Of a stretch of DNA of 64,000 nt, positions 8,405 through 16,838 are shown piece after piece (positions within the stretch are counted from its first letter, which is position 1; every line of letters begins with the position of its first letter). Location: positions 22,905 through 86,904 of the forward strand of contig BRYA01000385.1 of the NCBI GenBank assembly GCA_030267965.1. Reading direction: 5' to 3'. The notes below the pieces were generated by a model. It was not told where the DNA came from and ran no database searches. It saw nothing but the letters and a program-made list of their open reading frames with translations. The position numbers and the translations under genes are program-made. Source of the DNA: Triparma columacea. Taxonomy: Eukaryota; Sar; Bolidophyceae; Parmales; Triparmaceae.

Positions 8405-9577
8405 TCATTCTCCCATATCCCTGACCCTCCCCCCCGTCTCGAACCTTACTCCCGTGACGTTGACGCCTTCGTCCCTGAGTAATTTCTCTGCGAAGAACTC
8501 CATCCCCCTCTTGTTCTTGATGAGCCCGTGGTACTTGAACCTCCACGCTCCCCCCTCGACCCCTAGGAGAGTGACGGAGTCCCCTAGAACCTTGAGGGCC
8601 GGGGCCGCGAGGTCGAGGGTTCCCTGGTCGGGCATCGTGCCCACCTTTGTCGTGCCCGCTAGGATTCCTTTCATGTGGGCGTTCTTGGACTCCCAGAAGG
8701 TGGGGCTGGATTCGGGGGAGAGCCAGGCGTTGTTGTTCTGACGGGCTTCACGGCGGGCATCATTTAAGCGCTCCCCTGCGTGACCCTCGTCGCTGACGGT
8801 GCCGCCGAACCTGGGGTGGAGCGGAGGGAGGTGGGAGGTGGGAATGGAGGTGGGAAAGGTGAGATGGATTTCTTTGAGATGGATTGAGGAGGGTTTCGTC
8901 GAGGTTCTTTACGCTGCGCCCGCTGCTATACCCGCTGCTACGCCACCTCAACTTCTACACAAGCATGATCCCTTCCGTGACTCGCTTCGCTCGTCACAAG
9001 GAGGGTTTCGTCGAGGTTCTTTACGCTGCGCCCGCTGCTACACCCGCTGCTACGCCACCTCCACTTCTACACAAGCATGATCCCTTCCGTGACTCGCTTC
9101 GCTCGTCACGCACCTGTTCCCAGTGATTTCTCTGTCTGTAAAACCCTTCCATTCCGTCTTGTACTTGACAACCTTTGGACTATACTGCGGTGAATCGGGA
9201 GGTGCATCGCTGGTCCCGTCAAAGTCGTCAAAGTCCTGTCCTAGATCTTCTCCTGCCATTTTTTTCCTCGACACAGAGACAGTAGTTTCATCACCTCCTC
9301 CCCCTCCCTCCCCTCCATCTCTTACCCCCTCGTTGCCCTCGCTATAGAGTGATGTATACCTTCTACGCCCTCCTATCTCACTAAATCCACCTGAAACTTC
9401 TCCAAAGTCTCCAACACTCCATCTCCCCACTTCACCGACATCGCCCCTGATTTTATTTCTCCTTTCCATCCTCCCGTTGATAGTTTTTTTTTCCAAACGC
9501 ACCATACCTCCATTAATCAAGAAAGATAGCCCAAAATTGGCCAATAACGCACATATGGTGAGGGAAAAAAGCCTCAT
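8405..9577 (-). CDS. Unknown protein with signal peptide, 289 aa, two exons
   Basis: Exon 1 is 9114-9577 and exon 2 is 8405-8810; the junction AG|G keeps frame and gives 289 residues. The N-terminus MRLFSLTICALLANFGLSF is a signal peptide or bipartite plastid leader. A Gly/Arg/Glu-rich low-complexity stretch follows, then an acidic segment (GEDLGQDFDDFDGTSD). The C-terminal part (from FGGTVSDEGHAGERLND) looks globular and includes VTLLGVEGGAWRFKYHG. I recognise no family. The intron (8811-9113) contains two tandem 111-bp units that carry the CTTCTACACAAGC/GACTCGCTTCGCTC module also found in the CPBP gene. The start is the first ATG that yields a hydrophobic leader; an upstream in-frame ATG at 9706 is less likely. 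Confidence 0.7.
8889..9110 (+). repeat. Two tandem ~111-bp units inside an intron
   Basis: Units at about 8889-8999 and 9000-9110 are nearly identical. Each comprises GAGGGTTTCGTCGAGGTTC, a CCCGCTGCTAC segment and the CAACTTCTACACAAGCATGA / GACTCGCTTCGCTCGTCAC module. The last module also occurs twice at about 4246-4345 in an intron of the CPBP gene. Relative to the host gene the module is antisense here but sense there. Confidence 0.8.
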
Positions 9578-9754
9578 TTCAGAGAGAAATGGGGTGAAGT
9601 GCAGTGAACTCTTTTCGTGTTGCAATAAATAAAATTGGAGAAGTAAATTCATCCCTTCATGGTATACGAGACAATAGGGGGGTCGAAGTGAAGAAAACAA
9701 ATACATCGAATTCTGAAAAATTGCTTATAGCCGCCGCATTACGTATTGTTTCGT

Positions 9755-10906
9755 TCACTTCTTCTTACCCCTACCCTTCTTGCCCTTCTTGCCATTCCTT
9801 CCCGACGCAGCTGCTCCTTCCGCTACTCCCACATCCGCTACTCCCACATCCGCTCCTCCCGCCGCCGCTCCCTTCCCTGTCTTGGATCTTTTCTTGACCA
9901 TTGCCTCACTCTCCCCCCTTTCGTTCAGCGGTCCCGTGCATTGCACCTTGTGCTCCCTCCAGTGCTTGACCTGACACTCCCGAGAGCAGTAGGCGACGTT
10001 GCGACAGGGACACATATGGAGCTTGTCGCGGGACTTGGCGGTTAGAGCCTCGCAAACAAAGCAGCAGAAGGGACGGCCTTGAAGGTAATGTTTCGTGATG
10101 TTGGTGATTGTAGGATCGCGATAGGAAGGAGGGGCTAAATTGAATTTGTCTCGAACTACGTCGGAATCAGGCTTTCCGAGATGAAGAAATGTTGTGAACA
10201 TCTTTATTGCGACATCTCTACTAAGGTGAGGGTGTTCTCCTTTGCACGCTCCGAGGCAATGCCCAAACACATGATACACGTCGTTGGTGGTTGGGATAGC
10301 ACCGCGCGTGAGAAACAGCCGGGATATGTCGTGTGCTCCACAATTGAGAGCCATTGCAAGTGGTGAAAGAACACGTCCATTAGGGCGAACCATTGACTTG
10401 TTCACATTTGCTCCATGATCGAGAAGTGCCATGGCCTGATCAATGTGTCCCCTATCAGCAGCAGTCATCAACAGGTTGGAAAAGTCTTCCCGCAACCCTT
10501 CGACTCGTGCGTCCATATTAGGGTCAAGTCCATGTTCTAAGAGCAATCTCAAGATTGTTGAATTGTCACTATTCTCTATTGATCTATCTGCGGCCACGTA
10601 CATGGCTTCCTTGTTGTCGAAGCTGGCTTCTAAGGTAAGCTTGACCATCTCAACATTATTGTGAATAGAGGCGGCGGTGAGGACTGAAGCTACCTTCCAT
10701 TCCTGATCAACATGCTTTGTATGAACGCCTAACAAAACCTCAGGACCATGTTCCTTGGCATACCCCTTGATGCGATCCCAGTCTTGGGCACTAGCCCATT
10801 CTAAGCACAACTGCTGACCGTCTGTCAAATCGTCCCTACTAGATGCTGTCACATTTGTGGTCTCTGATGAATTGTGTGACGATTGTACCTCTGATTCTGA
10901 TTCCAT
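9755..10906 (-). CDS. Ankyrin-repeat protein with C-terminal MYND zinc finger, 383 aa
   Basis: A single exon runs from ATG at 10906. Residues ~20-240 hold ankyrin-type helices (for example NSTILRLLLEHGLDPNMDA and IDQAMALLDHGANVNKSMV). The MYND finger follows with C-x2-C, C-x-C, C-x3-C and H-x3-C ligands: CFVCEA, HMCPCRNVAYCSREC, HWREHKVQC. The tail is Lys/Gly-rich (GKKGKKGRGKKK). MYND fingers bind proline-rich peptides and are common in regulatory proteins; the partner is unknown. It is one of three paralogues here (others at 54624 and 56050). All three share 3' and 5' flanking sequence, including a short upstream coding remnant. Confidence 0.9.
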   Translation of the reverse strand: MESESEVQSSHNSSETTNVTASSRDDLTDGQQLCLEWASAQDWDRIKGYAKEHGPEVLLGVHTKHVDQEWKVASVLTAASIHNNVEMVKLTLEASFDNKEAMYVAADRSIENSDNSTILRLLLEHGLDPNMDARVEGLREDFSNLLMTAADRGHIDQAMALLDHGANVNKSMVRPNGRVLSPLAMALNCGAHDISRLFLTRGAIPTTNDVYHVFGHCLGACKGEHPHLSRDVAIKMFTTFLHLGKPDSDVVRDKFNLAPPSYRDPTITNITKHYLQGRPFCCFVCEALTAKSRDKLHMCPCRNVAYCSRECQVKHWREHKVQCTGPLNERGESEAMVKKRSKTGKGAAAGGADVGVADVGVAEGAAASGRNGKKGKKGRGKKK

Positions 10907-10987
10907 TTTTGAGCGATCCTATCCCGAATGTAAGTTTATAGCGGTAAATTACGATGTGAAACTTATGAACAAAGCCTTGAGGCTACT

Positions 10988-11245
10988 TCACTTAGGCAGA
11001 AGTGTCGTGTAGGCGCTAATATTGGAGTCCAACTCAACCCCAAAATCTGTGCTTTTCCTCCTGCCTCTGAGAAATGCCAAAGTAGTGTTCAACTCATAAA
11101 AGATTTCATCAGACAGAGGTAAGCGTTGAAGGAGTTGCAAACGCTTTGGAATCACTTGTTTGTATCGACCACTGCCTCTCTCTCCCCCCGCTACTATTTC
11201 ATCAAGAAAAATAGGTTGATTTCCGCCACGCCACATTCTGAACAT
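10988..11245 (-). CDS. Small ORF upstream of ankyrin-MYND gene, possible gene remnant
   Basis: An 85-codon minus-strand frame ends ELDSNISAYTTLLPK, 82 bp upstream of the ankyrin-MYND start. The same peptide end is encoded upstream of the other two paralogues (about 55826-55860 and 57310-57350) as DSNISTYTTL, but there the preceding sequence is different and shortened. Conservation of this piece in three places suggests it was part of the duplicated unit: either a small gene or the tail of a longer one. No domain is recognised. Confidence 0.35.
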   Translation of the reverse strand: MFRMWRGGNQPIFLDEIVAGGERGSGRYKQVIPKRLQLLQRLPLSDEIFYELNTTLAFLRGRRKSTDFGVELDSNISAYTTLLPK

Positions 11246-11433
11246 CTGTGATTTCTACTCAGAATTCTGGTCGATTGAGCCCTTAGAAGTTTGTAAATAT
11301 ACGTATATAACGCACACATATCCTTCAAACAATACTAAAGACTTATTCTCCCCTCATAGCGTGCGATATCTCACACAAAAGTGCCCTTTCCCTTTGCCTC
11401 TGACTTTATTGATCATATTCATTTTGACAAAAG

Positions 11434-14400
11434 ATGAAGTCACTAGTCACTTTGTTCGCTGCTTCGCTGCTAGTTTTGGTACTTCTCGTCATCACTAGCC
11501 ACGGTACTGACAAATCGCTGAGGTCCCCTTCAAGAGGCCTACAGGACTTTGCCTTTGGCGGTAATGACATCGGCGACAGTGTCAACATTATCTTTGCTAA
11601 CGGCAAGAAGAGCAACAAGGGCAACAAGGGCCACAAGGGCAACAAGGGCCACAAGGGCAACAAGGGCAACAAGGGCCACACGGGCCACAAGGGCAACAAG
11701 GGCAACAGGCCTACGCTTGCGCCCACAACTCCGCTGCCAACTGACAACCCGACGCCTGCTCCAACTCCTGCATCTACTCTATCCTGCCTCAACGATGATA
11801 CCTTCAGGATTGCACTTGATGCCNNNNNNNNNNNNNNNNNNNNNNNNNNNNNNNNNNNNNNNNTAACATGAGGTCAATGTTCGAGTGAGTATTGAGAGAT
11901 GCTTTTGATTGGAGGTCATCGTGGTTTGCGTGTTTCTTTTGCTGCAATCTATTTTAAGTAATATACTCGCTTCGCATTCTAACATTCACACACGCACACG
12001 CAAATTGCATCTCGCACATCTCCACTCGGCCTTGAATTCAACGCAGTAACGCAGCTGTCTTCAACCAGGATATTGGGAGTTGGAATGTCTCGAGTGTCAC
12101 TGACATGTCTGATATGTTCTAGTGAGTATTGAGAGATGCTTTGGAGATGAGGTCTTTGTGGTTTGCGTGCTATCTTTGCTGCATTCCATTATAAGTAATA
12201 TACTCGCTTCTCATTCTAACATTCACACACGCACACACAAATCTCATCTCGCACATTTCCACTCGGCCTTGATTAAACGCAGTTCCGCATTTGTCTTCAA
12301 CCAGGATATTGGGAGTTGGGATGTCTCGAGTGTAATTACCATGGGGTATATGTTCGCGTGAGTATTGAGAGATGCTTTGGAGTGGAGTCTTCGTAGTTTG
12401 CGTGCTATCTTTGTGGCATTCTATTTTAAGTAATATACTCGCTTCTCATTCTAACATTCACACATGCACACGCAAATATCATCTCGCACATCTCCACCCG
12501 GCATTGAATTAAACGCAGTCAGGCTTATGCCTTCAACCAGGATATTGGGAGTTGGGATGTCTCGAGTGTCACTGACATGAATCGTATGTTCCGGTGAGTA
12601 TTTATTGATGCTTTTGGAGATGAGGTCTTCGTGGTTTTATGTTATCTTTGCTGCATTCTATTTTGAGTAATATACTCGCTTCTCATTCTAACATTCACAC
12701 ACGCACACGCGAATCTAATCTCGCACAATTTCACTCGGCATTGAATTAAACGCAGTTTCGCAGCTTCATTCAACCAGGATATTGGGAGTTGGGATGTCTC
12801 GAGTGTCACTAACATGAATCGTATGTTCTTGTGAGTATTGAGAGATGCTTTTGAGATGAGATCTTTGTGATTTGCGTGTTATCTTTGCTGCGTTCCATTT
12901 TATGTAATATACTAGCTTCTCATTCTAACATTCACACACGCATACACAAATCTCATTCCGCACATCACCACTCGGCATTGAATTCAACGCAGTGAGGCCT
13001 ATTTCTTCAACCAGGATATTGGGAGTTGGGATGTCTCAAGTGTCACTAACATGTATAAAATGTTCTCTAACGCAGCTGCCTTCAACAAGTACATTGGGAG
13101 TTGGGATGTCTCGAGTGTCACTGAAATGAGCTACATGTTCGAAGGCGCAAGTGCCTTTGTCAAGGACGTCACGGTCTGGAACGTCTGCAAAGTCTCGCGC
13201 CCGAACCCAGGCTCGGATGGCAATTTTATTGACATGTTCCTTGACTCCGGCCAACCAACAGCTAATCTTGAACCCGACGCTAACGGACCATGCGTAGCTT
13301 GCCCTGCCGGTACCACCTCTGGCTCCGGAGAGTACGTACAGGGCCAAAACCCTTGCACTGTACTCTGCCTCGACAATGGTAGTTTCGGAACGGCACTTGA
13401 TCTCTGGTTTTCTAATTCTACCCTGGCGACAATCACATACGGCAACATCAAGGACTGGTGCACGAAGGATGTCACTGACATGTCGAGTGCATTCTATTTC
13501 AAAACTGAATTCAACGAGGACATCAGCGGATGGGATGTCTCGAGTGTCACTAACATGAATCAAATGTTCCGGTGAGTATTGAGTGATGCTTTGGAGATGA
13601 GGTCTTTGTGGTTTGCGTGTTATCTTTGCTGCATTCTATTTTAAGTAATATACTCGCTTCTCATTCTAACATTCACACACGCACACGCAAATCTCATCTC
13701 GCACATCTGCACTCGGCATTATATTCAACGTAGTTACGCTTTTGACTTCAACCAGGATATTGGGAGTTGGGATGTCTCGAGTGTCACTACCATGCAGGGT
13801 ATGTTCTTGTGAGTATTGAGAGATGCTTTGGAGATGAGGTCTTCGTGGTTTGCGTGCTATCTTTGCTGCATTCCATTTTTAAGTAATACACTTGCTTCTC
13901 ATTCTAACATTCACACACGCACACGCAAATCTCATCTCGCACATCTCGACTCGGCATTGAATTAAACACAGTGAGGCTTATGCCTTCAACCAGGATATTG
14001 GGAGTTGGGATGTCTCGAGTGTCACTACCATGCAGGGTATGTTCAAGTGAGTATTGAGAGATGCTTTGGAGATGAGGTCTTTGTGGTTTGCGTGCTATCT
14101 TTGCTGCATTCTATTTTAAGTGATATCTCGCTTCTCATTCTAACATTCACACACGCAAACGCAAATCTCATCTCGCACGTCTCCACTCGGCCTTGAATTA
14201 AACTTAGTGCCGCAATTGTCTTCAACAAGGATATTGGGAGTTGGGATGTCTCGAGTGTCACTAACATGCAGGGTATGTTCAGGTGAGTATTGAGAGATGC
14301 TTTGGAGATGAGGACATCGTGGTTTGCGTGCTATCTTTGCTGCGTTCTATATTAAGTAATACACTCGCTTCTCATTCTAACATTCACACACGCACACGCA

Positions 14401-14986
14401 AATCTAATCTCGCACATCTCCACTCGGCATTGAATTCAACGCAGTCAGGCAGCTGTCTTCAACCAGGATATTGGGAGTTGGGATGTCTCTAATGTCGCCG
14501 ACATGTCTGATATGTTCTAGTGAGTATTGAGATATGCTTTGGAGTGCCGCCTTCGTGGTTTGCGTGCTATCTTTGCTGCATTCCATTTTAAGTAATACAC
14601 TCGCTTCTCATTCTAACATTCACACACACGCAAATCTCATTTCGCACATCTCCCCTCGGCCTTGAATTAAACGCAGTCAGGCTTATGCCTTCAACCAGGA
14701 TATTGGGAGTTGGGATGTCTCGAGTGTCACTGACATGCAGTATATGTTCAATTACGCAAGTGCCTTTGACAAGAACGTCACAGGCTGGAACGTCTGCAAA
14801 GTCCTAACCTATCCTCCTATCCTCCCGGATCCGGATGGCAATTTTGCTTTCATGTTCGCTAACTCCGGCCAACCAGGAACTAATCTGGTACCCCCCGCAA
14901 ACGGACAGTGCATAGCTTGCCCTGCCAATTCCACCTCTGGCTCCGGAGAGTACGTAGAGGGCCAAAACAATTGCACCTCAGAGTAG
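11434..14986 (+). CDS. DUF285 (BspA-like) repeat surface protein, multi-exon, with assembly gap
   Basis: Exon 1 (11434 into the N run at 11824-11863, resuming to 11884) encodes a signal peptide (MKSLVTLFAASLLVLVLLV). A collagen-like tract follows with Gly every third residue (NKGHKGNKGHKGNKG) and then a Pro/Thr stalk. Next come exons 12047-12121, 12283-12357, 12519-12593, 12756-12830, 12993-13571, 13734-13808, 13972-14046, 14208-14282, 14445-14519 and 14677-14986. The short exons are exactly 75 nt, in one phase, each encoding one 25-residue repeat of the type FNQDIGSWDVSSVTNMNRMF (DUF285). The 579-nt exon holds several repeats plus a Cys-rich segment (ANGPCVACPAGTTSGSGEYV), echoed in the last exon. 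Introns of 157-163 nt are nearly identical to one another. Likely secreted or cell-surface; the true length across the N run is unknown. Confidence 0.85.
11824..11863. other. Assembly gap (40 N)
   Basis: Forty Ns interrupt the first coding part of the DUF285 gene. By analogy with 13365-13500, the missing sequence should encode a segment like the one after CLDNGSFGTALD. The real gap length may differ from 40 and could hide further repeats. Confidence 0.95.
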
Positions 14987-15052
14987 GCGGACATATCGGA
15001 CGAGGACACATCGGACGAGGAGTAAGGGGGGCAAGGGCAAGGGCAAGGACAC

Positions 15053-15085
<33 letters not shown>

Positions 15086-15105
15086 AAGGGCAAGGACACG
15101 GACAC

Positions 15106-15147
<42 letters not shown>

Positions 15148-15562
15148 ATCAGTCTGCTTCACCAACTACCTCGCCACCATCATTAATGAATGAGAGGGGG
15201 TTTGTGTTGAACTCCCCGTGTCGAAGGAGCGAAGTAAAACGATACTTATTATCAGCTTTTTAATTAGTGAGTTGAGTACCACCTAGGTTCGCTTACCGCG
15301 CATAGCGGTGGGATGGAGCGACCTAGTGATGGCTCAAACGCGGGATACTGAAAAGACAGTGTCGTACGTGTCTTCTATGCTGGACACATGATTTCCTGCA
15401 ATAGGTGTTTGATCACTTGCAGAATGCTCATTATTTCCGGATCATCAACTTACTCTTTCCAGATTCCAGTTCCAGTTATTTCCAGATTCCAGACTCTTGG
15501 CAAGTCTTGCGACGTCGACCCAATACCCATTGCCATCCGGAAGAAGCAAACTTAACTTCACA
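14987..15562. other. Intergenic with GGACAG minisatellite
   Basis: Downstream of the DUF285 stop, two GACATATCGGACGAG-like units lead into a hexanucleotide array at about 15028-15150. The rest has no gene. A short hairpin (ACCGC/GCGGT, near 15295-15311) and a CACTTGCAGAATGC stretch were inspected and show nothing clear. Confidence 0.7.
15028..15150. repeat. GGACAG/GGCAAG hexanucleotide minisatellite
   Basis: Uninterrupted 6-bp periodicity with variants GGGCAA, GGACAC and GGACAG over about 120 bp. It lies after the DUF285 stop codon and is not in its reading frame as annotated, although a frame shift there would extend the protein with Gly/Gln-type repeats. Confidence 0.9.
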
Positions 15563-16584
15563 ATGTACCTGCTGCTCCTCGTCCTCGGAATTTTGTCGAC
15601 CAAGGCGCAGCGATCTCCCCCCTTCCATATCATCCATATTGGCGCCCACGTTGGGAACGACCCGACGCTTTTCTGGGTGGTAGAGCATGGAGCAACAGCA
15701 ACGCTTCTTGAGCCGGACCATAATAATGCCAGAGTACTGCGGGAAACATACAAAATGTTAGGAAAAGGGGACGAGACAGTGGAAATAATTGAGGGGGTTG
15801 CAGGCTGCCCGCCGGGGAAGGATTCAGCTAGGTTCTGGAGTGGGTCTGAAGCGCAAATGAGGTAGGCAATGAATGAGTGAAGCAAGTTGCAAGCAAGTTA
15901 TACTCAGCGCCTAACCACCCCCCCCCCCCCCCAATCCCCCCCCACGGCTCGCTTCGCTCGCCGCCCAGAGTTGGAGAGGACCCAAAACTCTCTGGGTCAG
16001 GGGGCTATATATCCCAGTTGGGAGCCCTGGTCGACGAGGAGACGCTTCGTATAAGCGAGGACTGGATAAGGGGTGGATTTATGAAGATGATCGACGTCGA
16101 ATGCGCCAATCTCTTTCAACTTCTAAGTCGAACCCCCCTCGCCTCCCCCCTGGCCCTCGTAATTGACGCCGAGGGCCACGACGAGGTCATTCTAGCCCAG
16201 TTCATGGTGAAGGGGGGTCTCAGGCCCCACATAGTAATGTTCGAGGTGGAGCATTTTTCGAGCGAGACGCAGGAGCGACTGGTGACGTTATTCATGGAGG
16301 AGTTGGGAGAGTTGGGAGACTACGCCTGCGCGAGAGTTGAGCAGAACATAGTCTGCTGGCGAGGCGGCGGCGCCGGGGCGTCAGCCCTCGGTAGCGTTGT
16401 CCCTCTCACATTCGCCAGTTGCTGGTGTCCAGCAGGGTTCGGCAAGGATCCATTCCCCAAATGCTTTGGACAGTCAAAGGGGTGCAGAACGGAAAGCAAC
16501 AAAATTGTCACGCCAGAAGAATTACTAGGGGCAATGGCGGAAATATATGAGCGGGTAGGGCCGCAAGTATGGGCTGCATCATGA
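15563..16584 (+). CDS. FkbM-like SAM-dependent methyltransferase, secretory, 304 aa
   Basis: Exons 15563-15861 and 15969-16584 join through AG|A to give 304 residues. MYLLLLVLGILSTKAQR is a signal peptide. HIIHIGAHVGNDPTLFW matches the SAM-binding motif I of FkbM/Methyltransf_21 proteins, followed by an acidic residue in TLLEPDHNNA. LALVIDAEGHDEVIL is the characteristic DxEGxD/E motif, with IVMFEVEHFS after it. The family O-methylates sugars and other small molecules; here the leader suggests action in the secretory route or plastid. The single intron carries the poly-C/ACGGCTCGCTTCGCTCGCCG element immediately 5' of its acceptor. The Cys-rich C-terminal part (SCWCPAGFGKDPFPKC) is unusual for the family. 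The upstream in-frame ATG at 15497 is less likely because it would bury the leader. Confidence 0.8.
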
Positions 16585-16838
16585 CACATAGATAAACATT
16601 ATTCAGTTTTCGAACAGAACAACAACCCTAATAAAAGAAGGCAGAGGCTGGGTTATAGAAATTTTGACCAGATTATGGGGGAAAACGACAATATATTGTA
16701 ATCTACCCGCACCTTACGGTAGAGGGTACCACGGCGAAATATAAAAAGTAGGGGAAAACTATAAACATTTTCTTCCCTCTATTAACCCCCTAGCCCAAAA
16801 AACTGCCTGCTTCCACCCTCTCCTCCCCCACAACAACC
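16585..16838. other. Intergenic, promoter region of EF-hand/RGS gene
   Basis: No gene. A/T-rich with TATAAAAAGTAG near 16741-16752, about 90 bp before the next start; it could be a TATA-like element, but this is not certain. Confidence 0.4.

Noticed and set aside
15028..15165. Reading frames through the GGACAG array (poly-Gly-Gln or poly-Pro-Cys peptides)
   Set aside because: Simple-sequence frames on both strands; the DUF285 gene already has a stop before the array.
15290..15360. Possible tRNA fragment (GGTTCGCTTACC next to ACCGC/GCGGT hairpin)
   Set aside because: The T-loop consensus is wrong and no acceptor or anticodon stem can be paired, even allowing GT-AG introns nearby.
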